From an uncultured Balneolaceae bacterium (lineage in GTDB: Bacteria > Bacteroidota > Rhodothermia > Balneolales > Balneolaceae), in contig CALJMB010000252.1 in the NCBI GenBank assembly GCA_937982515.1, positions 1 to 22,151 on the forward strand: a stretch of DNA of 22,151 nt, given 5' to 3'. The notes beneath the pieces were generated by a model that had not been told where the DNA came from, did no database searches, and saw nothing but the letters and a program-made list of their open reading frames with translations. Each line of letters opens with the position of its first letter. Positions within the stretch are counted from its first letter, which is position 1. The position numbers and the translations under genes were made by a program. Positions 1 through 8,030 of the stretch are shown here, in pieces.

Positions 1-9
1 GCTGCCATC

Positions 10-900
10 CTATCGCAGCTTGTCGTATTCGGAGAGATGCGCCGGATCTATACGGGATAGCAGCTGATAGGCCTTGAGCCGGAGGTCTGCGGGGGCATCC
101 TCAAAAATGGATGTGATTTCCCGATACTTGGTATTAAAGAACGTGTTGAACAGCAGATTGCTTGTAGCTTTTTGTGCTGTTTCTTCGATCAACTCCAGGG
201 CCGTAAACACTTGTTGGCGTGCTTCGTCAGGGTTATCCGGGAAGCGATCCAGTCCGTGGCGATGATACAGATACATGGCTTTGCGAAAACCGGTAAAATT
301 AGGATTCATGAGGTCTGCGATTAACTGCATCCGGGCGTTACGCCTGCTGCTACCCGCAGATCCCCACCCACTTGCAGAGCCTGACCGGGCGAGCGCCGTC
401 AGGCTCTGAGCGCGGTTGAACCAGGGAGAACCACCAAGCTCAGAGAAGCTGTCGAAGTCGTACCCCAGGATAACATAAGCGTAGAAATCGAGAAGTGTAG
501 TGATACTGCTGAACCGCAATCCATCATGGATTAATCCTTGATTGGGCGCGTAATTAAAATTCCAGCTTTCATCGTTAAACAAGAAGAGGGAGGTTTGACG
601 ATGAGAGTTATATATCGGGCGGTAGGAATTGATTATAAGGTTGGCCTCAAAATTGTAATCATCACTCATGCTCAGGAGTATGATACGTATGGAAACGTTT
701 ATTCTTTCATGCTCATTAAAGTGAGAATCTGTCCAGTTGTATTCATTCAGATAGGTCTCCGCTTTTGCCCCAAACGTATCGAGATAATTCAGGGAGGTGC
801 CGCTAAGCCGGCTTTTATCTATCTGAACCCGGACATTCAGTTCCTGCGCCCTGCCTATCTGGCTGCTAACCGACAACAGGATTAAAGTAACCAATAACAT
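10..900 (-). CDS. DUF4835 / PorD-like exported protein
   Basis: The protein is 296 aa from the chosen start. It opens with a Sec signal peptide (MLLVTLILLSVSSQIGRAQ) followed at once by QELNVRVQIDKSRLSGTS, the kind of mature N-terminus seen in DUF4835 proteins; PorD of the type IX secretion/gliding machinery belongs to this group. The middle part, with blocks such as YAYVILGYDFDSFSELGG and RNARMQLIADLMNP, also resembles that family. It is probably periplasmic or outer-membrane associated. The frame stays open to an ATG at 1017, but the ATG at 900 is preferred: it starts the signal peptide directly and has a GGGAGAAGG ribosome binding sequence a few bases upstream, whereas the longer form would put 39 polar residues before the signal. 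It is divergent from the PorV-like gene. The family call is by resemblance only; a secretion role is inferred. Confidence 0.75.
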   Translation of the reverse strand: MLLVTLILLSVSSQIGRAQELNVRVQIDKSRLSGTSLNYLDTFGAKAETYLNEYNWTDSHFNEHERINVSIRIILLSMSDDYNFEANLIINSYRPIYNSHRQTSLFLFNDESWNFNYAPNQGLIHDGLRFSSITTLLDFYAYVILGYDFDSFSELGGSPWFNRAQSLTALARSGSASGWGSAGSSRRNARMQLIADLMNPNFTGFRKAMYLYHRHGLDRFPDNPDEARQQVFTALELIEETAQKATSNLLFNTFFNTKYREITSIFEDAPADLRLKAYQLLSRIDPAHLSEYDKLR

Positions 901-1176
901 TTTTGCCCTTCTCCCGGAGGCAGAACCTGTAGCTGCCGGATTTAAAGAGAACCGGTAATCACCCTCTGGTTTGCGCACATCACGCCAATTTGCCTTCCAT
1001 ATCCTGGATTTTAGCATCGATCAATAATTTTAAACGCCCTTCAGAAAAAAATTTGTAAGGATTCGCCTTCAAAACAGTCTGTAATATATAAGGATTATTT
1101 AAAAATCAGGTAATACAACTCAAACTAAAATTAGAAACAGCAAAAACTGTTGGTATATGCTATAAAAAATAAGGTC
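901..1176. promoter_or_regulatory. Divergent intergenic region
   Basis: This AT-rich spacer separates the PorD-like gene (left, minus strand) from the PorV-like gene (right, plus strand) and must hold the 5' signals of both. The part next to 900 contains the GGGAGAAGG ribosome binding sequence of the left gene, and AAGG at 1171-1174 lies just before the ATG at 1177. I found no exact TAnnTTTG -7 element on either strand, so no promoter is assigned. Confidence 0.35.
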
Positions 1177-2076
1177 ATGGACGCTCATAATAACAAAACT
1201 TTAAGGGGTGGTTCCGTAGCCAGCCCACAACACCTTCTTGGTAAGCGGTATTCGGGAAGATTTGGCATTTTGCCCCTGGCTTTCATTACAGCAATTCTAA
1301 CCGTTTGGCCTGTCTCTTTGGTGTACGGACAGACAGCGATGGGCGCACGGGAGGTGGGACTGGGCCAGACAGGTACGGCGTTGTATGGCAGCTTGTGGTC
1401 GGTATTCGCTAACCCTGCTGCGATAGATCAAAATCACCATACAGTATCCTTTTTTGGAATACGGTATTATGGTTTTTCTAACCTCACCGATGTGGCATTC
1501 GTTGCCAACATACCCGTAAAGACAGGGGTTGTGGGAGCGGGAGCCTACCGGTACGGAGACGACCTGTTCAGCGAGAGCCGTCTCCGGCTGGCTTACAAAA
1601 ATGCTTTTGAAGGGTTCCATTATGGAATGGTTATTTCCTATAACCATGTGGCTATCGGGGGAGGATATGGCTCTGCAGGCGCACTGGGGATAGACGTTGG
1701 GGTAGCGGCATCGATTGCAGAGAGATTGTGGATAGGCGCCCGCGCCACCAATATAAACCGGCCTGTTTTTGGAAGTACAGATGAAGAGCTGCCCCGTGAG
1801 CTGAGCATCGGCCTGTCTTATATGTTGTCAGATGTGGCTCTTTTTATATCAGACGTGGTAAAGGATGTACGCTTTCCACTTTCCTGGAGGGGAGGGGTTG
1901 AAATGACAATCATCGAAAGGCTGCGGGGCAGGGCGGGAGTTACAACCAATCCCCGGACGTTTTCTCTGGGTATGGGTTACGGCAGTCCGTCATGGAGCGT
2001 GAATATTGTGGTTCAACAGCATGAAAATCCCGTTCTGGGACTGAGTCCTGGCTTCGACCTGAATATATTCTGGTAA
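1177..2076 (+). CDS. PorV/PorQ-like outer-membrane beta-barrel protein
   Basis: The protein is 299 aa from ATG 1177. A long charged N-region leads into a hydrophobic segment (FGILPLAFITAILTVWPVSLVYG) with likely cleavage before QTAMGAREVG. The mature start (GAREVGLGQTGTALYGSLWSVFANPAAI) carries the signature of PorV/PorQ/UPF0164 proteins, in which a Gly-rich turn precedes a 'xxNPA' motif. The rest alternates hydrophobic and polar residues as in a beta-barrel, with repeated gx(G/A)xxY strands, and ends in an aromatic residue (NIFW), common for outer-membrane proteins. A TTG at 1150 in the same frame would add nine residues; the ATG is preferred because AAGG lies just upstream. Its stop is followed at once by the HhH-barrel gene, so the two are probably co-transcribed. 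PorV-type proteins act as shuttle or attachment partners in type IX secretion; that role here is inferred. Confidence 0.65.
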   Translation: MDAHNNKTLRGGSVASPQHLLGKRYSGRFGILPLAFITAILTVWPVSLVYGQTAMGAREVGLGQTGTALYGSLWSVFANPAAIDQNHHTVSFFGIRYYGFSNLTDVAFVANIPVKTGVVGAGAYRYGDDLFSESRLRLAYKNAFEGFHYGMVISYNHVAIGGGYGSAGALGIDVGVAASIAERLWIGARATNINRPVFGSTDEELPRELSIGLSYMLSDVALFISDVVKDVRFPLSWRGGVEMTIIERLRGRAGVTTNPRTFSLGMGYGSPSWSVNIVVQQHENPVLGLSPGFDLNIFW

Positions 2077-2079
2077 GTG

Positions 2080-4137
2080 ATGATGAAATACCTTTACCTC
2101 ACAGGACTGTTATTGTACTGCCATGCCGTAGTGGTATTTGCACAGGATAAGGATTCTACACGGGCAGAAGTGCAGGAGGATCTGGAACAGGCGTTGGAAG
2201 ACTTCGACCCGGAAAGCCCGGAGTTCAATAATGAAAGGCTGGTTCAATATTTGCAGGATTTAGCTGATCAACCTGTAAATATAAACACAGCCGATACAGA
2301 CATACTTTTGCAGGTTCCGGGTATCAATCTGAAAATAGGCCGCTCCATTATAGAATACCGAAGTAAGGTTAAGCCGTTCGAACGGGTGGATGAACTGGTA
2401 AACGTTCCCGGAATAGGCGACGTTACGCTCGAAAAAGTTCGCCCTTATGTAACCGTAGGCGGGGGACCGGGCCTGGCAAGAACACTGTATACCGACCACA
2501 GATACTGGACCTACGGCGGCAGAACAGAACTATATTCGCGGTTCGGGCAAACCCTTGAACAGCAGGAAGGGTACAGGCGCGGCCGTTCTGCAGGCGGATA
2601 TCTTGGCAGCGCGGCAAAGTACTACCAGCGGCTACGCTACAAGAGCAATCACCTGTCGTTAAACCTCACTCAGGAAAAAGATCCGGGAGAACCACTGACG
2701 GGACCCGGTTCTTTCGACTATACCTCCTGGCATATAGCCTTAGAAGATAACGGTAAATTACGCAAATTCGTGGCAGGAGACTTCGGCCTTTCTTTCGGGC
2801 AGGGGCTGGTGTTATGGGATGGGGGAGCTTTTGGAAAAGGACGGGAGGTGACAGGGGCGGTAAACAGAAACGAACGGGGGGTATCGTCCTATTCCTCGGC
2901 CCGGGAGGCCGGCTTCCACCGGGGGGCGGCCGTTACCTACGGTGGCAGGTTTCAGGTTACGGGGTTTTATTCGCACCGCAAACGAACGGCTTCGGTTATC
3001 CGGGGAGACACCATCCGTTTTCCTAAAAGTGATGGTTACCACCGGACCGTAAATGAATTGAACCAGCGAAATAACACCCGGCAGAAACTGTATGGAGGGC
3101 GTCTCAGGATGGAACTCCCGTTTGGATTTCTTGGCGCTACAGCGTATCAGGCGATGTTTAACAGATATATTAAGCCCGGCAGTTCCGTATACAACCGGTA
3201 CGATTTCTCAGGAAGTTATGCTTCTGCTGTTGGCGTAGATTATTCACTCATGCTGGGCCATATTTTGGCCTTCGGTGAAGTGGCCCGCAGCCGGAATGGA
3301 GGATATGGAGTCATTGCCGGCATTGAAAGTCCGGCTGGTAAAAATACGGATGTTACCCTTGGCTACAGAAGGTATTCCAAAGATTTCCAGTCCATTATGG
3401 GCAATGGATTTGGAGAATCATCCGGAGAGCCTCAAAACGAGCTGGGGGTTTATCTGGGCGTTCGGCATGCCCCGGGCAGCAGGATAACACTCAGCGGGTA
3501 TATAGATCAGTATCGATTTCCAGCTCCGCGCTTCGGAACACATCAGCCCACAAGAGGGTATGACTGGCTGGGCCTGATCGATGTCAGGTTTAGTAAAAGG
3601 TTACAGTTTTACCTGCAGGCCCGAAGCGAGACAAAAGAAGAGGAATATGAAGAAACCGGCCCGTCCGGCAGGCTTCTCCGGAAACTGGATCATGCACGGC
3701 GAACCAGCCTGCGTATTCATCTGGAGTATCAGGTGAACCCGAAAGTGAGGCTGCGTGCCAGGGGAGAGGCCGTTAAAAGCCGTAAGGCCGGAGAAAAGGC
3801 GGAGCACGGTTATCTCTTGTATCAGGATATACGGTTCACCCCGGGTCCCCGATGGAAGGCCGATGCAAGAATAACCGTGTTCGATACCGAAAGTTTTAAT
3901 ACCCGGGTGTATCAGTTTGAAAACGATCTTCTATACGTACTTTCCAATCAAATGCTCTTTGAGCAGGGGCAGAGATTATATCTGTTACTGAATTATAAGC
4001 CTTTTGACTTTATGGAAATCTGGGGCAAGTTCGGAATAACTATTTATGAAGACCGACATGTAACAGGCAGCGGCCTTGATGAGATACAGGGTAACAGGCG
4101 AAGTGATATCAGGGTGCAGGTGCGGATAAGAATTTGA
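2080..4137 (+). CDS. Exported helix-hairpin-helix protein with C-terminal barrel-like domain
   Basis: The protein is about 685 aa. A signal peptide (KYLYLTGLLLYCHAVVVFAQ) is followed by an acidic linker and then, at about residues 66-126, a ComEA-type double helix-hairpin-helix: VNINTADTDILLQVPGI...GRSIIEYR and DELVNVPGIGDVTLEKVRPYV. From about residue 140 to the end the sequence is rich in Gly, Tyr and Arg with alternating strands (for example YGGRTELYSRFGQ and KRLQFYLQARSETKEEE), consistent with a large beta-barrel. The HhH fold usually binds DNA backbone, and exported ComEA uses it in DNA uptake; here it may serve DNA or only protein contacts. GTG 2077, ATG 2080 and ATG 2083 are all possible starts; none has a clear ribosome binding site, and the tight junction with the upstream stop suggests translational coupling. 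HhH-barrel proteins of this shape occur in Bacteroidota without a settled function. Confidence 0.75.
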   Translation: MMKYLYLTGLLLYCHAVVVFAQDKDSTRAEVQEDLEQALEDFDPESPEFNNERLVQYLQDLADQPVNINTADTDILLQVPGINLKIGRSIIEYRSKVKPFERVDELVNVPGIGDVTLEKVRPYVTVGGGPGLARTLYTDHRYWTYGGRTELYSRFGQTLEQQEGYRRGRSAGGYLGSAAKYYQRLRYKSNHLSLNLTQEKDPGEPLTGPGSFDYTSWHIALEDNGKLRKFVAGDFGLSFGQGLVLWDGGAFGKGREVTGAVNRNERGVSSYSSAREAGFHRGAAVTYGGRFQVTGFYSHRKRTASVIRGDTIRFPKSDGYHRTVNELNQRNNTRQKLYGGRLRMELPFGFLGATAYQAMFNRYIKPGSSVYNRYDFSGSYASAVGVDYSLMLGHILAFGEVARSRNGGYGVIAGIESPAGKNTDVTLGYRRYSKDFQSIMGNGFGESSGEPQNELGVYLGVRHAPGSRITLSGYIDQYRFPAPRFGTHQPTRGYDWLGLIDVRFSKRLQFYLQARSETKEEEYEETGPSGRLLRKLDHARRTSLRIHLEYQVNPKVRLRARGEAVKSRKAGEKAEHGYLLYQDIRFTPGPRWKADARITVFDTESFNTRVYQFENDLLYVLSNQMLFEQGQRLYLLLNYKPFDFMEIWGKFGITIYEDRHVTGSGLDEIQGNRRSDIRVQVRIRI

Positions 4138-4419
4138 GGTAATTACGCCGCTCATCAGATAATTTATCAGGGATTTAAACCATCGGAAGCTAGCAGTTAG
4201 CGAATTGAAGTCTGGGGTCTCTCTAATCATCCCGTGCTGATTCCTGATGCCGGATAAAAAACACTTTATTCTGGTTTTGCTATTATCTATTATCGGTCAC
4301 AAAACTGCTCATGTGCGAATAAATTTCAATAAACCGGTTGCGTCAATCAACTGTTAGTTTTTTTTTAAGTACATTAGACTGCTAAATTTTCAAGGTATTA
4401 TTTCAACGCGTAAAAACTG
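4138..4419. other. Intergenic region upstream of the SLC13 permease
   Basis: This 282-base spacer has no credible ORF. Near its end, TAAATTTTC at 4383-4391 is close to the Bacteroidota -7 consensus TAnnTTTG but has T in place of G, and a T-run lies at 4359-4367. A small palindrome around GATAATTTATC occurs early in the region. It probably carries the permease promoter, but no element is strong enough to name. Confidence 0.25.
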
Positions 4420-6192
4420 ATGACATTAGCTGCCTGGGGAGTAATCTTCATTATTTTAATGTGCCTGGTGCTTCTGGTGAGTACCAGATTGCCGGCTGAT
4501 ATCGTATTTTTGGGTGGGCTGACCCTGCTTATTGTTTTCAGTATCGTCAGCCCGGAGCAGGCTCTGGTGGGGTTTTCCAATCAGGGAATGCTAACCGTAG
4601 CAGCACTCTATGTTGTCGCTGCAGGCTTAAAAGAGACCGGGGCTATTCAGGTAGTGATTAACCGGATCATTGGCCGTTCCAAGACCATCAGGAGAGCACA
4701 GCTACGTATAATGGCGCCGGTAATGGTAATCAGCGCATTTTTAAACAATACACCTGTAGTGGCATCTTTTATTCCGGCAATCGAAGATTGGGCCAGGAAA
4801 AACCGTATTCCGGCGTCCAAGCTGCTCATTCCTCTGAGCTATTCCGCCATACTCGGTGGTACGTGTACATTAATAGGTACAAGCACAAACCTGATTGTGA
4901 ACGGGCTGTTGATTGCTGCCGAAGGGAGCAGTTCATCTTTGGGAATTTTTGAGCCAGGCCTGATAGGCATTCCCTGCGCTATTGCCGGATTTATTTATCT
5001 TGCTCTCTTTGGCAGAACGCTGCTTCCTATACGCGGTTCCGGTTTTGATACCTTTAAAGATCCACGCGAATACACGATCGAAATGATTGTTGACTCCGGC
5101 AGTCAACTGGCCGGGCAGACGGTTGAGGAAGCCGGTTTAAGGCACCTCCCGGGTTTGTTTTTGGTCGAAATTTATCGAAATGATCAGATCATCGCCGCTG
5201 TGGATCCGGATATACACCTTAAGGAAAAAGACCGCCTTATTTTCACTGGTATTGTTGAATCGATTGTGGACTTACAGCAGATAAAAGGTTTAAGTCCGGC
5301 CACCGATCAGGTATTCAAGCTCAATGCCCCCCGGCGGGAACGATTGCTCATCGAAGCTGTGATTTCACCTTCTCATCCTGGAAACGGCAAGACGATCAGG
5401 GAGTGCGGCTTCCGGAACAGATACGATGCCGTAGTGCTTGCAGTTGCACGGAACGGCGAACGTGTCAAGGAGAAAGTGGGTGACATACAGCTCCGAACCG
5501 GCGATACGCTTCTGCTGGAAGCACATCCTAATTTTGTAGACTACTATAAAAACTCTAGCGATTTTTACCTGATCAGCAGAATTATGAATTCCACCCCTCC
5601 AAACTACGAAAAATCTGCTGTGGCCTGGGCCATTCTGGGCGGCATGATCCTGGTTGTAGCGGCCGGTATATTAAGCATGTTCCAGGCTTCTTTTCTGGCA
5701 GCGGGTTTTATGATCGCTACGCGCTGCTGCCGGACTACGGTAGCCAGAAACAGTATAGATTGGACGGTTTTGCTGGTTATTGCAGCTACGCTGGGCTTAG
5801 GCAGTGCTCTGGAGACAACGGGGGCAGCCACAGTGATTGCCGGTAAAATTTTAGATTTTGCGAAAAATAGTCCTTATCTGGCCCTGGGGGCAACCTATCT
5901 GGCAACATGGGTATTGACCGAATTGATCACAAACAGCGCGGCAGCTACATTGATTTTTCCTATCGCCATTTCCGTAGCCGCTTCTTTTGGGGTCAGCTAT
6001 ATGCCGTTTGTCATAGTAATCATTATGGCGGCTTCAGCCAGTTTTTCTACCCCTATAGGCTACCAGACAAACCTTATGGTTTATGGGCCGGGAGGATATA
6101 AGTTTACTGATTTTATAAAAATCGGACTACCTTTGAATTTGATAATTGCAGTGATAACCCTGATTTTAGTGCCTGTTATATGGCCTTTCTAA
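4420..6192 (+). CDS. SLC13/DASS-family permease with two RCK_C domains (candidate sulfate transporter)
   Basis: This 590-aa inner-membrane protein has the split layout of SLC13-type permeases with central regulatory domains. Hydrophobic helices span about 5-205, two RCK_C (TrkA-C) domains lie at about 218-289 and 306-390, and helices resume at about 400-590. Both inverted-repeat halves carry the substrate/Na+ motifs: AFLNNTPVV (107-114) with IGTSTN (152-157), and LITNSAAAT (502-510) with TPIGYQTN (544-551). DASS transporters move di- and tricarboxylates or sulfate; proteins with RCK_C insertions are often assigned to sulfate uptake. The location directly before cysQ-cysC-cysD-cysN favours sulfate. 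RCK_C domains usually sense ligands, so transport may be gated by a small molecule. The ATG at 4420 lacks a clear ribosome binding site. The family is clear; the substrate is inferred from neighbours. Confidence 0.85.
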   Translation: MTLAAWGVIFIILMCLVLLVSTRLPADIVFLGGLTLLIVFSIVSPEQALVGFSNQGMLTVAALYVVAAGLKETGAIQVVINRIIGRSKTIRRAQLRIMAPVMVISAFLNNTPVVASFIPAIEDWARKNRIPASKLLIPLSYSAILGGTCTLIGTSTNLIVNGLLIAAEGSSSSLGIFEPGLIGIPCAIAGFIYLALFGRTLLPIRGSGFDTFKDPREYTIEMIVDSGSQLAGQTVEEAGLRHLPGLFLVEIYRNDQIIAAVDPDIHLKEKDRLIFTGIVESIVDLQQIKGLSPATDQVFKLNAPRRERLLIEAVISPSHPGNGKTIRECGFRNRYDAVVLAVARNGERVKEKVGDIQLRTGDTLLLEAHPNFVDYYKNSSDFYLISRIMNSTPPNYEKSAVAWAILGGMILVVAAGILSMFQASFLAAGFMIATRCCRTTVARNSIDWTVLLVIAATLGLGSALETTGAATVIAGKILDFAKNSPYLALGATYLATWVLTELITNSAAATLIFPIAISVAASFGVSYMPFVIVIIMAASASFSTPIGYQTNLMVYGPGGYKFTDFIKIGLPLNLIIAVITLILVPVIWPF

Positions 6193-6358
6193 GGGCAGGG
6201 TAGCGGCAAAAGCCAAAATAGTGCGTAACAACCCTGCTTCTAAGATGAGCCAAATTGTAAAATTGAAATGTTATTTGTTTTAAAGACAGCAGTTTTTTGC
6301 TAGCGTAGCCATCAAGATCTGATGATCTTTAAAACCAACCTATACAGCTGTACAACAC
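6193..6358. other. Spacer before cysQ with small hairpin
   Basis: This 166-base spacer separates the permease and cysQ. A perfect inverted repeat AAGATC/GATCTT with a 4-base loop (6314-6329) lies about 30 bases before the cysQ start. It is too short and lacks a T-tract, so it is noted as a possible 5'-UTR structure only. The spacer length suggests cysQ may have its own promoter. Confidence 0.25.
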
Positions 6359-7105
6359 ATGCTCAAACATATCACAGAGACGGCACAAAAAGCCGGTGAA
6401 GCTATTCTGAATTATTACACAGATGATATTGAGGTTGTGGAAAAGGAAGACAACTCGCCATTAACCAAAGCTGATCTTGCCGCTCATCATATTATTGTCG
6501 ACGCCCTGGAAGAAATAGATCCTGACACACCGGTTATTTCAGAAGAATCCGGGGTGCCGGAGTATGAGACGCGAAAAGACTGGAAAACGTTTTGGATCAT
6601 CGATCCACTGGATGGAACCAAGGAGTTCATAAAAAAGAACGGTGAGTTCACGGTAAACATCGCGCTCATAGATCATGGAATTCCTGTTCTGGGAGTGGTA
6701 TACGCCCCGGCCAAACAGTTGCTTTATTATGGAACCAAAGAAGCAGGCTCATATAAAGCTGAAAATGGAAGTGCCCCGAAGCGTATCTATTCAGAAAGAG
6801 CTGATCTGAATCGCCCATTGACCGTTATTCGCAGCCGGTCTCACGGATCGGATAAGCTGGAGCAGGTTCTTGCCGAGCGGGGGATCAAAATAGGTGAATC
6901 AATAGCCGCCGGAAGCTCTCTTAAGTTTTGTCTGCTGGCCGAAGGAAAGGCCGATGTGTATCCCCGGCTGGGGCCCACTATGGAGTGGGATGTAGCTGCC
7001 GGAGATTGTGTGTATCGTTACTCATCAAAAAACGGGCAGCATGAATCTCCTCTAACCTATAATAAGCCGGACTTGCGGAATGAAGGATTTATTATAGGTC
7101 TGTGA
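6359..7105 (+). CDS. cysQ: 3'(2'),5'-bisphosphate nucleotidase CysQ
   Basis: This 248-aa inositol-monophosphatase-fold enzyme should hydrolyse PAP (3'-phosphoadenosine 5'-phosphate) to AMP in the cytoplasm, clearing the by-product of PAPS use; some relatives act on PAPS as well. The metal-binding motifs are in order: SEES (61-64), DPLDGTKEF (82-90), and the C-terminal EWDVAAGD with Asp211. GSSLKFCLLAEGKADVYPR (186-203) matches the CysQ-specific block, and PLTYNKPDL near the end matches the family tail. The segment after WDVAAGD lacks the usual Gly-Gly and reads CVYRYSSKNGQ, a mild divergence that keeps the frame. The length is normal for CysQ (about 245-270). The start ATG at 6359 is the first in frame and has no obvious ribosome binding site. 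Position between a permease and cysC supports a sulfur assimilation role. Confidence 0.92.
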   Translation: MLKHITETAQKAGEAILNYYTDDIEVVEKEDNSPLTKADLAAHHIIVDALEEIDPDTPVISEESGVPEYETRKDWKTFWIIDPLDGTKEFIKKNGEFTVNIALIDHGIPVLGVVYAPAKQLLYYGTKEAGSYKAENGSAPKRIYSERADLNRPLTVIRSRSHGSDKLEQVLAERGIKIGESIAAGSSLKFCLLAEGKADVYPRLGPTMEWDVAAGDCVYRYSSKNGQHESPLTYNKPDLRNEGFIIGL

Positions 7106-7197
7106 AAGGGTAAATAAGCGTGCTTTTCGCTGTTATAATGTTTCATACATATTACACTTAGTAACCATCATATATAACACCAAATAATCAGGTAATA

Positions 7198-7731
7198 TTG
7201 ACTAAAACAGAAGGTAAAAGATTAAAACCTGCCGTTCTCTGGTTTACAGGGCTTTCCGGATCGGGAAAGAGCACCATATCAGAAAGGGTATATCCAATTT
7301 TAAAGGAAAAGGGCTACCGTGTTGAGCATCTTGACGGCGATGCTATCAGGGATATCTTTCCGAAGACGGGCTTCTCTAAAGAAGATCGTATTTCGCACAT
7401 AAAGAGAGTCGGGTACCTTGCCAGCAGGTTGCAGGCACACGGTGTATTCGTTATCGGTTCGTTTATCTCACCCTACAGAGAATCTCGCGATTTTGTACGG
7501 AACCTCTGCGAAGACTTTGTTGAAATATATATCTCCACACCGCTGGAAGAGTGCGAACGGCGTGATGTCAAGGGGTTGTATGAGAGAGCCCGAAAAGGAG
7601 AAATCAGACAATTTACAGGTATTGACGATCCTTATGAGCCACCCCTTAACCCGGAACTAAGTATAGATACGACAAATGTGTCGATAGATGAAGCTGTTGG
7701 GAGGGTATTAAACTATCTGGAATCACGATAA
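7198..7731 (+). CDS. cysC: Adenylyl-sulfate (APS) kinase CysC
   Basis: This 177-aa cytoplasmic kinase phosphorylates adenosine 5'-phosphosulfate to PAPS using ATP. The Walker A loop GLSGSGKST is at 18-26. APS-kinase blocks follow: LDGDAIRDIF, the lid-type FSKEDRISHIKRVGYLAS, ISPYRE with the conserved Ser, and the C-terminal KGLYERARKGEIRQFTGIDDPYEPP, which is diagnostic for CysC. Length is close to the usual stand-alone enzyme (about 175-205). The start is TTG at 7198: there is no ATG before the P-loop, and CAGG lies six bases upstream as a plausible ribosome binding site. The kinase is separate and not fused to CysN as in NodQ/CysNC. It sits 92 bases after cysQ and 299 before cysD. Confidence 0.93.
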   Translation: MTKTEGKRLKPAVLWFTGLSGSGKSTISERVYPILKEKGYRVEHLDGDAIRDIFPKTGFSKEDRISHIKRVGYLASRLQAHGVFVIGSFISPYRESRDFVRNLCEDFVEIYISTPLEECERRDVKGLYERARKGEIRQFTGIDDPYEPPLNPELSIDTTNVSIDEAVGRVLNYLESR

Positions 7732-8030
7732 AGGAGTCGGAACATAAATCTCTGTCTCGGGTAATGTATTTAGCAACAGAGTATCTGCCCGAGAGACGGC
7801 AATGGATAAAAGAGAGCATAGGCGTTATTGCATACTGCTTATTTTTGTATTCCAGGACAAAAAGATATGACATACATAGCAGGCACCGGCTGCCCCTCTT
7901 TCAAAAAAACCTCCGATTATATACCGCTAATTCGGTGCCCCTATTGCCGATCAGGTTTTCAGGTAGTCTTTAAATGAATTAATCATTAATTTTCGCAACT
8001 TTAGAACAAGGCAGATAAATTATATTATTT
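7732..8030. other. Spacer between cysC and cysD
   Basis: This 299-base gap holds no gene I can support; the small ORF inside it has no family signature. An inverted repeat TCTCGGG (7755-7761)/CCCGAGA (7788-7794) with a 26-base loop, nested with CTCTGT/ACAGAG, lies just after the cysC stop and could be a terminator or attenuator-like stem, but no T-tract follows. Near the cysD start, TAATTTTC (about 7987-7994) resembles a degenerate TAnnTTTG element. The gap suggests cysD-cysN form a transcript of their own. Confidence 0.3.

Noticed and set aside
538..885. 115-codon plus-strand ORF antisense to the PorD-like gene
   Set aside because: The minus-strand frame has a signal peptide, ribosome binding site and family resemblance; this one has none.
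1105..7197. Shared 11-mer ATCAGGTAATA at 1105-1115 and 7187-7197, each upstream of a gene
   Set aside because: Two copies of an AT-rich 11-mer in 22 kb can arise by chance, and the positions relative to the starts differ (about 60 bases versus immediately adjacent).
7764..7973. Plus-strand 69-codon ORF between cysC and cysD
   Set aside because: No family signature, no ribosome binding site, overlaps an inverted repeat, and its composition resembles noncoding spacer.
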